From: Pseudomonadota bacterium
GTDB taxonomy: Bacteria > Pseudomonadota > Alphaproteobacteria > Rhizobiales > Kaistiaceae
Reading direction: 5' to 3'
Assembly (NCBI GenBank): GCA_023392225.1
Contig: JAEVZM010000364.1
Coordinates: forward strand, 1 to 32,988
DNA length: 32,988 nt
This document shows, in pieces, positions 23,876 through 32,988 of this stretch. The notes under the pieces were generated by a model, which saw only the letters and a list, made by a program, of their open reading frames with translations, had not been told where the DNA came from and did no database searches. Within the stretch, counting starts at the first letter, position 1. The number at the start of each line of letters is the position of its first letter. Made by a program: the position numbers and the translations under genes.

Positions 23876-24892
23876 TTGGATGCATTGCCGCCGCTGGCCC
23901 TGACGATGGGCGAACCCGGTGGCATCGGGCCGGACATCACGCTGGCCGTCTGGTCGCGCCGCCGCGAGATTGATGTGCCGCCTTTCTATCTGCTGGCCGA
24001 TCCCGCGTTCATCGCCGAGCGGGCGGCACTGATCGGTATCGATTGCCCGATCGAGGTCGTCGACCCGCGGGACGCGGGCGCGGTGTTCCAGGAGGCCCTC
24101 CCCATCGTGCCGCTGAAGGGCACGGTCACGACAGAGGCCGGGGTCGCCGATCCGGCCAACGCCACCGCCGTCGTGGAAGCGATCGCCCGCGCGGTCGGTG
24201 ACGTGCGCTCCGGCGTGGCGGCGGCGATCGTCACCAACCCGATCAACAAGCAGGCGCTCTACACCGCCGGCTTCCGGCATCCCGGCCATACCGAGTTCCT
24301 CGGCACGCTGTCGGCGGCCTGGACCGGGTTCACGGCGCGGCCGGTGATGATGCTCGCCGGCCCGGAACTGCGGGCCGTACCGGTGACGATCCACGTGCCG
24401 CTTCACGCGGTTGCCGATCTCTTGACCACGGAGATGATCGTCGAGACCGGCCGGATCGTCGCCTACGACCTTCGGCGGCGCTTCGGCCTGCCCTACCCGC
24501 GTCTCGCCATTGCCGGCCTCAATCCGCATGCCGGCGAGGGCGGGTCGATTGGCAGCGAGGATGCGGCGATCATCGCTCCCGCGGTCGCGGCCCTGCGTGC
24601 CGACGGCATCCAGGTCGCCGGACCCCTGTCGGCGGATGCGATGTTCCACCGCGCGGCGCGGGCCGGGTATGACGCGGCGCTCTGCATGTATCACGACCAG
24701 GCGCTGATCCCGGCGAAGACCCTCGCTTTCGCCGAAACGGTCAACGTCACGCTCGGCCTCGCCTTCGTCCGCACCTCGCCCGACCACGGCACCGCCTTCG
24801 ACCTCGCCGGCACCGGGCGGGCCGATCCGTCGAGCCTCGCCGCCGCCTTGCGGCTCGCGGCGGAACTGGTCGCCAACGAACGCGCGGAATGA
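23876..24892 (+). CDS. pdxA: 4-hydroxythreonine-4-phosphate dehydrogenase
   Basis: A 338-residue NAD-dependent oxidoreductase of pyridoxal phosphate synthesis (DXP-dependent route), converting 4-phosphohydroxy-L-threonine to an amino-ketone that PdxJ condenses. Family segments are TMGEPGGIGPDI, AAIVTNPINKQAL, FRHPGHTEFLG (metal-binding His), IAGLNPHAGEGG and CMYHDQALIP. The start is TTG, with GAGGG about nine bases upstream; no ATG keeps the conserved beginning. The stop overlaps rsmA (ATGA). The pdxA-rsmA pair after surA is widespread in proteobacteria. Confidence 0.96.
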   Translation: MDALPPLALTMGEPGGIGPDITLAVWSRRREIDVPPFYLLADPAFIAERAALIGIDCPIEVVDPRDAGAVFQEALPIVPLKGTVTTEAGVADPANATAVVEAIARAVGDVRSGVAAAIVTNPINKQALYTAGFRHPGHTEFLGTLSAAWTGFTARPVMMLAGPELRAVPVTIHVPLHAVADLLTTEMIVETGRIVAYDLRRRFGLPYPRLAIAGLNPHAGEGGSIGSEDAAIIAPAVAALRADGIQVAGPLSADAMFHRAARAGYDAALCMYHDQALIPAKTLAFAETVNVTLGLAFVRTSPDHGTAFDLAGTGRADPSSLAAALRLAAELVANERAE

Positions 24893-25746
24893 GCGCCATC
24901 GACGACCTGCCGCCGCTGCGCGAGGTCATCGCGCGACATGGCCTGTCGGCGATCAAGGGCCTCGGCCAGAACTTCCTGCTCGACCTGAATCTCACCGCCC
25001 GGATCGCGCGGGCCGCCGGCGACCTCTCCGACCGCACCGTGATCGAGGTCGGCCCCGGGCCGGGCGGGCTCACCCGCGCACTGCTCGCCACCGGGGCCCG
25101 GCGGGTGGTGGCGATCGAGCGCGACGCGCGCTGCCTGCCGGCGCTGGAGGAGATCGCCAGCCGTTATCCCGGCCGGCTCACGGTGATCCACGACGACGCG
25201 CTGACCATCGATTTCGCCAGCCTTGCGGACGGCCCGACGCGGATCGTGGCCAACCTGCCCTACAACGTGGCGACGCCACTGCTGGTCGGCTGGCTGCGCG
25301 CCGAGCCCTGGCCCCCGTACTACGAATCGCTGACGCTCATGTTCCAGCGCGAGGTGGCGGAGCGAATCGTCGCGCCGCCGGGTGGCAAGGCCTACGGCCG
25401 CCTCGGCGTTCTCGCCGGCTGGCGGAGCGAGGCGCGCATCCTGTTCAACGTGCCGCCATCTGCCTTCACGCCAGCGCCCAAGGTGACATCGGCGATCGTC
25501 GGCCTCACGCCGTTGCCAAGTCCCCTCCCCGCCGATGCTGCGATCCTCGAGCGGGTCGTTGCCGCCGCGTTCGGCCAGCGGCGGAAGATGCTCCGGCAAA
25601 GCCTCCGCTCACTCGGGGTCGACCCATTGCCGCTCCTCGCCGCCGCGGGGATCGATCCGACCCAGCGGGCGGAGGAGATCGACGTCGCCGGCTTCGTCGC
25701 CCTCGCCAATGCTCTCCGCGGCCCGGCGGGCCACACCCCCGCCTAG
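24889..25746 (+). CDS. rsmA: 16S rRNA dimethyladenosine transferase RsmA (KsgA)
   Basis: A 285-residue methyltransferase that dimethylates the two adjacent adenosines in the 3' terminal helix of 16S rRNA (A1518/A1519), a late 30S assembly step. Motifs: KGLGQNFLLD near 23-32, the SAM-binding IEVGPGPGGLT (52-62), acidic IERDARCL, and the catalytic NLPYNVATP (122-130). The C-terminal helical domain has FGQRRKMLRQSL. The start overlaps pdxA by four bases. It converges on gmk with six bases between the stops. Confidence 0.97.
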   Translation: MSAIDDLPPLREVIARHGLSAIKGLGQNFLLDLNLTARIARAAGDLSDRTVIEVGPGPGGLTRALLATGARRVVAIERDARCLPALEEIASRYPGRLTVIHDDALTIDFASLADGPTRIVANLPYNVATPLLVGWLRAEPWPPYYESLTLMFQREVAERIVAPPGGKAYGRLGVLAGWRSEARILFNVPPSAFTPAPKVTSAIVGLTPLPSPLPADAAILERVVAAAFGQRRKMLRQSLRSLGVDPLPLLAAAGIDPTQRAEEIDVAGFVALANALRGPAGHTPA

Positions 25747-25752
25747 CGGGAG

Positions 25753-26385
25753 CTACTCGGCAAGAAGTCGCGAGACGTGATCGCGCAGCACCGGCTGGCG
25801 AATCCGCTTCTGGCGCTCGGCATGGAGGATGTTGCGGGTCGTCGCGAGCGAGGCCTGAAGGTCCTCGTTGACGATCACGTATTCGTACTCGTCCCAGTGG
25901 CGGATCTCGTTCCGGGCATTCGCCAGACGACGGCCGATGACGTCGGCTCCGTCCTCGGCGCGCCGCTCGAGCCGGGCGCGGAGCTCCGCCATCGATGGCG
26001 GCAGGACGAAGATGCGGACGATGTCGTCGGGCATCGCCTCGGCGAGCTGGCGAGTGCCCTGCCAGTCGATGTCGAACAGCACGTCACGGCCGGCGGCAAG
26101 CGCGGTTTCGACGGCGGCGCGCGGCGTCCCGTAGAGGTTGCCGTGAACCTCGGCCCATTCGAGCAGCTCGCCCCGGTCGCGCAGGGCGACGAACTGCGCG
26201 GGGTCGATGAAGTGATAGTGGACGCCGTTCACCTCGCTCGGCCGACGGGAGCGCGTGGTCACCGATACCGATAGCGACAGATCGCCCTCGTCCTGCAGCA
26301 GCAGGCGGCTGAGAGTCGACTTGCCGGCGCCGGAGGGGGAGGAAAGCACGAGCATCAGCCCGCGCCGCGAGGGTTCCGTAGCCAT
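25753..26385 (-). CDS. gmk: Guanylate kinase
   Basis: A 210-residue kinase converting GMP to GDP with ATP. The P-loop SSPSGAGKST is at residues 15-24. The GMP-binding region has SVTTRSRRPSEVNGVHYHF and WAEVHGNLYGTP, and DIDWQGTRQL carries the Walker B-like Asp. The ATG is three bases after the yicC stop, so they form an operon tail (mltG-yicC-gmk) typical of alphaproteobacteria. Confidence 0.97.
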   Translation of the reverse strand: MATEPSRRGLMLVLSSPSGAGKSTLSRLLLQDEGDLSLSVSVTTRSRRPSEVNGVHYHFIDPAQFVALRDRGELLEWAEVHGNLYGTPRAAVETALAAGRDVLFDIDWQGTRQLAEAMPDDIVRIFVLPPSMAELRARLERRAEDGADVIGRRLANARNEIRHWDEYEYVIVNEDLQASLATTRNILHAERQKRIRQPVLRDHVSRLLAE

Positions 26386-26388
26386 GGC

Positions 26389-27273
26389 CTATTCCAGGTT
26401 CTGGATCTGCTCGCGCAGCTGGTCGACCACCGCCTTGAGATCGAGGCCGATTGCCGTCAGGCTGCGGTCGTTGGACTTCGAGCAGAGCGTGTTGACGTCG
26501 CGGTTGAACTCCTGCCCGAGGAAATCGCGGCGCCGCCCGACGGGACCGCCCTTGGCGAGGAGCTCCCGCGCCGCGGTGACATGCGCCTCGAGGCGATCGA
26601 GCTCCTCGCGGATGTCCGCCTTGGTGGCGAGGATGACGGCCTCCTGGTGAAGGCGGTCGGGGTCCAGCGCCGGGGCCGCGTCGAGGAGCGTCGCGACCTG
26701 TTCGGCGAGCCGCGCGCGGATCGCCTCCGGCTGGCGGACGGGTGCCGATTCGGCCAGGCCCGCAAGCCGTGCGATCTCGTCGATCCGGCCGCCGAGGATG
26801 GTGCCGAGCGCGGCGCCTTCGCGGGCGCGTGCTTCGCTCAACCCGTCGATCGCGCTGCCGAGCCCGGCGAGAATCGCAGCATCGATGCTCGCCTGGTCGG
26901 CCTCGTCGACGGTCTCATCCCCGGCTTCGAGCACCCCGCGAATCGAAAGGATGCCATCGAGCGTCGGCGCCGTCGCTGCAACCTTCTCCTTTATCCGCGC
27001 CATGGCGTCGATGACCTGGGAAAGGACGGCTTCGTTCACGATCACGCGCTGGGTGGTGCTTCGCCCGTCGACCGAGAGCAGGACCTGGATGTTGCCGCGG
27101 GCGAAGCGGCTCGACACCTGCTCGCGCACCGCGGGCTCAAGGCGCTCCATGCCCGGGGGCATCCGGATCCGGATGTCGAGCCCCTTGCCGTTGACGCTCC
27201 TCAGCTCCCAAGTCCAGCGGAGATCGGTTCCGCCCTCTGCCCGGGCAAAGCCCGTCATGCTTTGAAGCGCCAT
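26389..27273 (-). CDS. yicC: YicC-family endoribonuclease
   Basis: A 294-residue protein of the YicC family, reported in E. coli as an endoribonuclease that affects small-RNA turnover. It has the family start MALQSMTGFARAEG, the ELRSVNGKGLDIRIRMPPG segment, a helical middle, and the C-terminal DUF1732 end GRRRDFLGQEFNRDVNTL with SNDRSLTAIGLDLK. The frame is open to 27420, but ATG 27273 matches the family. mltG ends 82 bases upstream; the gap holds no obvious signal. Confidence 0.94.
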   Translation of the reverse strand: MALQSMTGFARAEGGTDLRWTWELRSVNGKGLDIRIRMPPGMERLEPAVREQVSSRFARGNIQVLLSVDGRSTTQRVIVNEAVLSQVIDAMARIKEKVAATAPTLDGILSIRGVLEAGDETVDEADQASIDAAILAGLGSAIDGLSEARAREGAALGTILGGRIDEIARLAGLAESAPVRQPEAIRARLAEQVATLLDAAPALDPDRLHQEAVILATKADIREELDRLEAHVTAARELLAKGGPVGRRRDFLGQEFNRDVNTLCSKSNDRSLTAIGLDLKAVVDQLREQIQNLE

Positions 27274-27355
27274 ATACGCCGCCCCCACTCTGCCGCTCCT
27301 CCGAGACGCCCTCTCGCGCCTCGAATGCGGCCCGGTCAAGCGACTCGCTGCGACC

Positions 27356-28621
<1,266 letters not shown>

Positions 28622-28714
28622 AGCGCGCGTCTAGGCCCTCTACGGCAAGCACTTCGGGTCGGACGTGACTTTAGCACTGAATATGGCGGGAGCGGGATCG
28701 CCGCCCCCGCACAG

Positions 28715-29977
28715 TCAAGCGTGGCGGCGGAAGACGATCGAAGCGTTGGTGCCGCCGAAACCGAAGGAATTCGACAGTACCACGTTCATCTCATGCGCCT
28801 TGGCCTGGTGCGGAACCAGATCGAGGGCGGTCTCGACGGACGGGTTGTCGAGATTGATCGTCGGCGGGGCGATATTGTCCCGCATCGCCAGCAGCGAGAA
28901 GATCGCCTCGACCGCACCGGCGGCGCCGAGAAGATGCCCGGTCGCCGACTTGGTCGAGGACATCATCACCTTTCCGGCGGCGTTGCCGAGCAGCCGCTCG
29001 ACCGCCTTCAACTCGATCTCGTCACCCATCTGGGTCGAGGTGCCGTGGGCGTTGATGTAGTCGATCTCGTCGGCGGTGACGCCGGCCCGCTTCATCGCCA
29101 TGCGCATGCAGCGCTCGGCGCCATCACCATCCTCGGCTGGCGAGGTGATGTGGTAGGCGTCACCCGAGAGGCCATAGCCTACGAGTTCGCCATAGATACG
29201 CGCCCCGCGAGCCAAGGCGTGCTCGCGCTCCTCGAGCACCACCACGCCGGAGCCCTCGCCGATCACGAAGCCATCGCGATCACGGTCGTAGGGCCGCGAC
29301 GCTTCGGTCGGGCGATCGTTGTAGCCGGTCGAAAGCGCGCGGCAGGCCGCGAAGCCGGCGATCGACAGCCGGTTGACCGGCGATTCGGTGCCGCCGGCGA
29401 CCATCACGTCGGCATCGCCGAGGGCGATCAGCCGCCCGGCATCGCCGATGGCATGGGCTCCGGTCGAGCAGGCCGTCACCACCGAGTGGTTGGGGCCCTT
29501 CAAGCCGTGGCGGATGGACACCTGTCCCGAGGCAAGATTGATCAGCCGGCCGGGAATGAAGAACGGACTGATCCGCCGCGGACCACGCTCGAACAGCGTA
29601 ATCGAGGCATCATAGATGCCGCCGATGCCACCGATGCCCGAACCGATCAGCACGCCTGTGGCGCACTGGTCGTCATAGCTCTCGGGATGCCAGTCGGCAT
29701 CGTCCAGCGCCTGGGTCGCCGCTGCCATCGCGTAAACGATGAAATCGTCGACCTTGCGCTGCTCCTTGGGCTCCATCCAGTCGTCGGGATCGAAAACCCC
29801 TTCGCCGGCGGGGCCGCGCGGCACGCGGCAGGCGATCTGGCTAGCCAGGTCATCGACCGGGAAATCGGTGATGCGGACACCACCGCTCTTGCCGGCCAGC
29901 AGGCGCTTCCAGCTGATCTCGGCGCCGCAGCCAAGCGGCGACACCATTCCCAGGCCCGTTACAACCACACGTCTCAT
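28715..29977 (-). CDS. fabF: 3-oxoacyl-ACP synthase II
   Basis: A 420-residue condensing enzyme that elongates acyl-ACP with malonyl-ACP. The catalytic triad is clear: Cys170 in TACSTGAHAIG, His311 in NAHGTST and His348 in KSATGHLLGA, with the C-terminal glycine-rich SNSFGFGGTNAS. The length is normal. It follows acpP by 63 bases in the same direction, as expected for the fabD-fabG-acpP-fabF cluster. Confidence 0.98.
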   Translation of the reverse strand: MRRVVVTGLGMVSPLGCGAEISWKRLLAGKSGGVRITDFPVDDLASQIACRVPRGPAGEGVFDPDDWMEPKEQRKVDDFIVYAMAAATQALDDADWHPESYDDQCATGVLIGSGIGGIGGIYDASITLFERGPRRISPFFIPGRLINLASGQVSIRHGLKGPNHSVVTACSTGAHAIGDAGRLIALGDADVMVAGGTESPVNRLSIAGFAACRALSTGYNDRPTEASRPYDRDRDGFVIGEGSGVVVLEEREHALARGARIYGELVGYGLSGDAYHITSPAEDGDGAERCMRMAMKRAGVTADEIDYINAHGTSTQMGDEIELKAVERLLGNAAGKVMMSSTKSATGHLLGAAGAVEAIFSLLAMRDNIAPPTINLDNPSVETALDLVPHQAKAHEMNVVLSNSFGFGGTNASIVFRRHA

Positions 29978-30040
29978 GGCACGCTCCAGCGAAGCTCCGC
30001 CGAAAGCGGAAGCTCCGTCCTCTTCGGTCTGGAGTGGCCG

Positions 30041-30277
30041 CTACGCGGCGTTCTTCTCGAGGAACTTGACCGCATCGCCGACGGTCAGGATGGTCTCGGC
30101 AGCGTCGTCCGGGATCTCCACGCCGAACTCTTCCTCGAAAGCCATGACGAGCTCGACGGTGTCGAGGGAGTCCGCGCCGAGCTCATCGATGAAGCTCGCG
30201 TTGTCCTGCACCTTCTCGGCGTCGACGCCGAGGTGCTCGATCACGATCTTCTTTACCCGATCACCGATATCGCTCAT
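30041..30277 (-). CDS. acpP: Acyl carrier protein
   Basis: A 78-residue acidic four-helix carrier protein. The phosphopantetheine attachment serine is Ser37 in GADSLDTVELVMAFEEEF, followed by the recognition helix. The ATG is preceded by GAGG and AGGA. It lies alone between a 274-base upstream spacer and fabF, so it probably has its own promoter, fitting the high expression expected of ACP. Confidence 0.98.
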   Translation of the reverse strand: MSDIGDRVKKIVIEHLGVDAEKVQDNASFIDELGADSLDTVELVMAFEEEFGVEIPDDAAETILTVGDAVKFLEKNAA

Positions 30278-30551
30278 GTTCCTAAAACCTCAAAATTGCC
30301 CAAACTGGCCACCCCGGAAGCCAACGCCATCCCGTTCAAGGGCTTGCCGTCGCCTGCATGGGGGAGCGGGAAGTGTCGCCCAAATCACTTGGTGCTGCAT
30401 CGCCGAACTGCCGACCGGCCCCAAGCCGAAATCGCCGTCCGGAGGTCGGCATCCCGGTCGCTCGTAACACACTTCCGAAGCCTTGACCAGCGGCCCTAGG
30501 ATGCCGCATCGCAGCACGTTGCCGCCAGGCTTTCGAAAGCAGTTTCGTCTT
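30278..30551. promoter_or_regulatory. Spacer between fabG and acpP
   Basis: 274 bases with no convincing gene. It probably holds the acpP promoter and leader on the minus strand, but I cannot point to firm boxes. A 12-base perfect palindrome GCTTTCGAAAGC (30529-30540) lies just after the fabG stop; with no T-run behind it on the minus strand it is a weak terminator candidate and could instead be a protein site. Confidence 0.3.
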
Positions 30552-31289
30552 TCATATCATGGCCATACCACCATTGACGTGAATCGTCTGTCCGGTCGTA
30601 TAGGCAGCCTCGTCGCTGGCGAGGTAGACGGCCGCGGCCGCAATCTCGAGTACCGTACCGAGCCGCTTCATCGGAACGCGGGACAGCACCGCCTCCTTCT
30701 GCTTCTCGTTGAGGGCATCGGTCATGGCCGAGCCGACGAAGCCGGGGGCGATGCAGTTGGCAGTGACGCCGCGGCTGGCGACCTCCTGGGCGAGCGCCTT
30801 GGTCATGCCAATGAGGCCGGCCTTGGAGGCCGCATAGTTGCCCTGGCCGGCATTGCCGGTGACCCCGACCACCGACGAGATCGAGATGATGCGGCCATGG
30901 CGCCGGCGCATCATGCCCATCAGCACGGACCGCGACAGCTTGAAGGCCGCCGTCAGGTTGACGGCGATGACCTTGTTCCAGTCGTCGTCGGTGAGCCGGA
31001 CGAACAGCGTGTCCCGGGTCATGCCGGCATTGTTGACGAGGATGTCGAGGTCGCCCATCGCTTCCTCGGCCTGTGGCACCAGGGCGTCCACGGCGGCGCC
31101 GTCGGAAAGGTCGCAGGGCAGCACGTGGGCCCGCTCGCCGAGCTCGGCGGCAAGGGCCTCGAGCGCTTCCCGGCGGGTGCCGGAGAGCCCGACGATGGCG
31201 CCCTGCTCGTGGAGCGCGCGGGCGATGCCGCTACCGATGGAGCCACTGGCGCCGGTAACGAGGGCCTTCCGGCCGGTAAGTTCGAACAT
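30552..31289 (-). CDS. fabG: 3-oxoacyl-ACP reductase
   Basis: A 245-residue short-chain dehydrogenase that reduces 3-oxoacyl-ACP with NADPH. The cofactor motif TGASGSIGSGIA is at 12-23, NNAG at 86-89, and the catalytic Ser139, Tyr152 and Lys156 lie in SISSVVG and NYAASKAG. It ends in the FabG-type HVNGGMAMI. The frame is open to 31448 within fabD, but ATG 31289 gives the family start MFELTGRKALVTG, with a G-run six bases upstream. fabD stops 19 bases before it. Confidence 0.98.
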   Translation of the reverse strand: MFELTGRKALVTGASGSIGSGIARALHEQGAIVGLSGTRREALEALAAELGERAHVLPCDLSDGAAVDALVPQAEEAMGDLDILVNNAGMTRDTLFVRLTDDDWNKVIAVNLTAAFKLSRSVLMGMMRRRHGRIISISSVVGVTGNAGQGNYAASKAGLIGMTKALAQEVASRGVTANCIAPGFVGSAMTDALNEKQKEAVLSRVPMKRLGTVLEIAAAAVYLASDEAAYTTGQTIHVNGGMAMI

Positions 31290-31308
31290 GGGAGATCCCC
31301 CGTGGGTG

Positions 31309-32247
31309 TCAGCCGAGCCGCGTGGCAGCAGCGTCGATGTCTTCCGGTGTGCCGGCGGTCTGGGTCTCGACCCCGTCGGCGATGCGCTTGGCGAGGCCGG
31401 AGAGGACCTTGCCCGAGCCGACCTCGACGAACATGTCGACGCCGGCACCGGCCAGGAACGTCACGGTCTCGCGCCAGCGGACCATGCCGGTCACCTGGTC
31501 GACCAGATTGCGGCGGATCGCTTCGGGATCCGATTCGGGCATGGCGGTGACGTTGGCGACCACCGGGGCAGCCGGCGGGTTGATCGTCACGTCCTTGAGC
31601 GCCTCGGCCATGACCTTCGCGGCGGGCGCCATCAGGGCGCAATGGAAGGGTGCGCTGACCGGCAGGAGCACCGCGCGCCGGGCGCCGCGTTCCTTGGCCA
31701 GTTCGACCGCGCGCTCAACCGCCGCCTTGCTGCCGGAGACGACGACCTGTCCCGCGCCGTTGTCATTGGCCGGGTCGCACACCTCGCCCTCGGCCGCATC
31801 GGCGGCGATGGCGCGGGCGGCTTCGAGATCCATGCCGAGAAGGGCCGCCATGGCCCCCTGCCCCACCGGGACCGCCTCCTGCATGGCCTTGCCGCGGAGG
31901 CGGAGCAGCCGGGCCGCGTCCGCGATCGCGAGGCTGCCGGCGGCAGCGAGCGCCGAATACTCTCCCAGCGAATGGCCCGCGACGAACGCGGCGCGTTCGA
32001 CGCCTACACCCTTCGCGGCCAGGACCCGCACTGCCGCGAGGCTCACCGCCATCAGGGCGGGTTGCGCATTTTCCGTCAGCGTCAGGGTCTCGATCGGCCC
32101 CTCGAAGATCAGCGCGGAGAGCTTTTCGCCGAGCGCATCGTCGACCTCGTCGAAGACGGCGCGCGCTTCGGGATAGGCGTCGGCGAGGGCCTTGCCCATG
32201 CCGACGGCCTGGCTACCCTGGCCGGGAAATGTGAAAGCGATGGTCAT
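31309..32247 (-). CDS. fabD: Malonyl-CoA:ACP transacylase
   Basis: A 312-residue transferase moving malonate from CoA to ACP, the entry step to fatty acid elongation. It has the start FTFPGQGSQAVGMG, the nucleophile Ser93 in GHSLGEY (91-97), and His202 in SAPFHCALM as its partner. The C-terminal EVGSGKVLSGL is typical. ATG 32247 is the family start; the open frame continues to 32511 through noncoding and antisense sequence. It heads the fab cluster and is divergent from the SH3 gene. Confidence 0.97.
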   Translation of the reverse strand: MTIAFTFPGQGSQAVGMGKALADAYPEARAVFDEVDDALGEKLSALIFEGPIETLTLTENAQPALMAVSLAAVRVLAAKGVGVERAAFVAGHSLGEYSALAAAGSLAIADAARLLRLRGKAMQEAVPVGQGAMAALLGMDLEAARAIAADAAEGEVCDPANDNGAGQVVVSGSKAAVERAVELAKERGARRAVLLPVSAPFHCALMAPAAKVMAEALKDVTINPPAAPVVANVTAMPESDPEAIRRNLVDQVTGMVRWRETVTFLAGAGVDMFVEVGSGKVLSGLAKRIADGVETQTAGTPEDIDAAATRLG

Positions 32248-32392
32248 GCGGTTCCGTGAGACCCAAGGAGAATCCGCGCCTTGTGGCCATCGGTCGCTCC
32301 CCCTGTCAAGCCGCGATGCGGACTGTCCCCCGCGGAACCGCGTCCGGAATCGATCGTTGAGCGACAAATACTGGACGCAAGGGAGCCCGCTC
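32248..32392. promoter_or_regulatory. Divergent intergenic region fabD / SH3 protein
   Basis: 145 bases between divergent starts, expected to carry both promoters. A perfect 9-base inverted repeat GCGGTTCCG (32248-32256) and CGGAACCGC (32333-32341) brackets most of the region; the right copy sits in a local palindrome CGCGGAACCGCG (32331-32342). These could be paired operator half sites or chance in GC-rich DNA. GGGAG at about 32381-32385 is the ribosome binding site of the SH3 gene. Confidence 0.35.
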
Positions 32393-32812
32393 ATGCGCCT
32401 CACGACCGCGATCGCTGCCGCCGCCTTTTGCGTCGCTGTGGCCCCGTCCGCCCTCGCCGCGCCGGGCGTCGCCAAGGGTAGCGTCAACCTCCGGGCCGGC
32501 CCAGGCACCAACTATGCCCGCATCGCTACCATACCGGCCGGCGCGCGGGTGAATGTCCTCCGCTGCCCGCGCTGGTGCGAGGTGGTCTATGGCGGCCGTA
32601 GGGGTTGGGCCTCGGCCGCCTACATCGCGCGAGGCAAGGGCGTCGTTCCGCGCGGGCGGGTGTACTATGTCCTTCCCGACAAGTCGCTTTGCAACGGGCC
32701 GCAGGCTTGGACGATTCCCTATTGCGAGACGCCGATCGAGCGCTCGATCAACGACTTCAACCAGAGCAACTGGAACGCCATGGCGCGCCAGCACCATGGC
32801 GGCCGCCGTTGA
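32393..32812 (+). CDS. Secreted SH3-domain protein
   Basis: A 139-residue protein with a signal peptide (TTAIAAAAFCVAVAPSALAA, cleavage about residue 23) and a bacterial SH3 domain (about 27-80: GSVNLRAGPGTNYARIATIP, then WCEVVYGGRRGWASAAYI). Such domains often bind cell-wall peptides. The C-terminal 55 residues are not a domain I recognise and hold two cysteines (SLCNG and PYCET), with a further pair in the SH3 part (RCPRWCEV), so disulfides are likely in the periplasm. The ATG was chosen for the signal peptide and GGGAG upstream. It is convergent with cheR, with eight bases between the stops. Confidence 0.85.
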   Translation: MRLTTAIAAAAFCVAVAPSALAAPGVAKGSVNLRAGPGTNYARIATIPAGARVNVLRCPRWCEVVYGGRRGWASAAYIARGKGVVPRGRVYYVLPDKSLCNGPQAWTIPYCETPIERSINDFNQSNWNAMARQHHGGRR

Positions 32813-32820
32813 GGGTCGGT

Positions 32821-32988
32821 TCAGGTCCGCACGTAGAGGGCCCGGTGATCGGGTGACGGCTTGAACCGGTCGGTGATGCCGAGAACCGATTCGGCGCCAC
32901 CCAGGATCACGTAGCCGTCGTTGGCGAGGACCGAATCCAGCCGGTTAAACACCGAAACCTTGGTCGCGAGGTCGAAGTAGATCAGGAC
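32821..32988 (-). CDS. CheR-type methyltransferase, C-terminal fragment (cut by window end)
   Basis: An open minus-strand frame running off the right edge encodes 55 residues and a TGA stop. It begins VLIYFDLATKVSVFNRL and continues NDGYVILGGAESVLGITDRF. This matches the end of CheR methyltransferase domains: the (N)VLIYFD strand after the SAM pocket, then the GGAE-V-G-TD loop. CheR methylates glutamates of chemoreceptors, but many homologues lie outside chemotaxis clusters. The catalytic N-terminal part is outside the window. Confidence 0.75.
   Translation of the reverse strand, partial: VLIYFDLATKVSVFNRLDSVLANDGYVILGGAESVLGITDRFKPSPDHRALYVRT

Noticed and set aside
30290..30517. A minus-strand 75-codon frame in the fabG-acpP spacer.
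   Set aside because: There is no homology I recognise, no convincing ribosome binding site, and an odd composition; noncoding regulatory sequence is likelier.

Overview
The window is a dense, GC-rich (roughly two-thirds G+C by eye) bacterial chromosome segment made almost entirely of housekeeping genes. Several blocks follow orders I know from Alphaproteobacteria, most likely the Rhizobiales/Hyphomicrobiales: hfq-hflX-mazG, rlpA-dacA-tmk-holB-metG-tatD-MBL, pepA-holC, lptF-lptG-lptD-surA-pdxA-rsmA, and fabD-fabG-acpP-fabF-mltG-yicC-gmk. I cannot name a genus. I see no rRNA, tRNA, CRISPR array, insertion sequence or phage gene, and no stretch over 300 bases lacks a gene.

Layout. 1-1663 (+): hfq and hflX. 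1677-10519 (-): a long co-directional run, read right to left, of rlpA, dacA, tmk, holB, metG, tatD, an MBL-fold hydrolase, a broken Nudix gene and mazG. It covers the cell envelope, dTMP supply, the replication clamp loader, tRNA charging and nucleotide housecleaning. 10789-12669 (+): an ABC-F ATPase, divergent from rlpA. 12673-17926 (-): read right to left, a GT2-GtrA glycosyltransferase, an ArnT/PMT-like membrane glycosyltransferase, pepA, a toxin-antitoxin pair and holC. 18122-25746 (+): lptF, lptG and lptD (lipopolysaccharide export and insertion), a SurA-like chaperone, pdxA and rsmA. 25753-32247 (-): read right to left, fabD, fabG, acpP, fabF (type II fatty acid synthesis), mltG, yicC and gmk. 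32393-32812 (+): a small secreted SH3 protein. 32821-32988 (-): the C-terminal end of a CheR-type methyltransferase, cut by the window edge.

Genes are packed tightly. Many neighbours share ATGA, GTGA, TTGA or TGATG stop/start overlaps that imply translational coupling. Four convergent pairs leave only 3-13 bases between stop codons. TTG starts are unusually frequent (hflX, dacA, pdxA and probably the ArnT-like gene).

No wholly new multi-gene system is evident. The points most worth a second look are: (1) a PBP5-type carboxypeptidase in which the catalytic serine is Asn and the KTG lysine is Val, which looks like a pseudoenzyme; (2) a toxin-antitoxin pair placed between pepA and holC, with the toxin stop codon overlapping the holC start; (3) an ABC-F protein with Pro in the first P-loop; (4) a Nudix gene broken by a net 25-base loss exactly in its catalytic box; and (5) a GT2-GtrA/ArnT-like pair beside the lipopolysaccharide transport operon.
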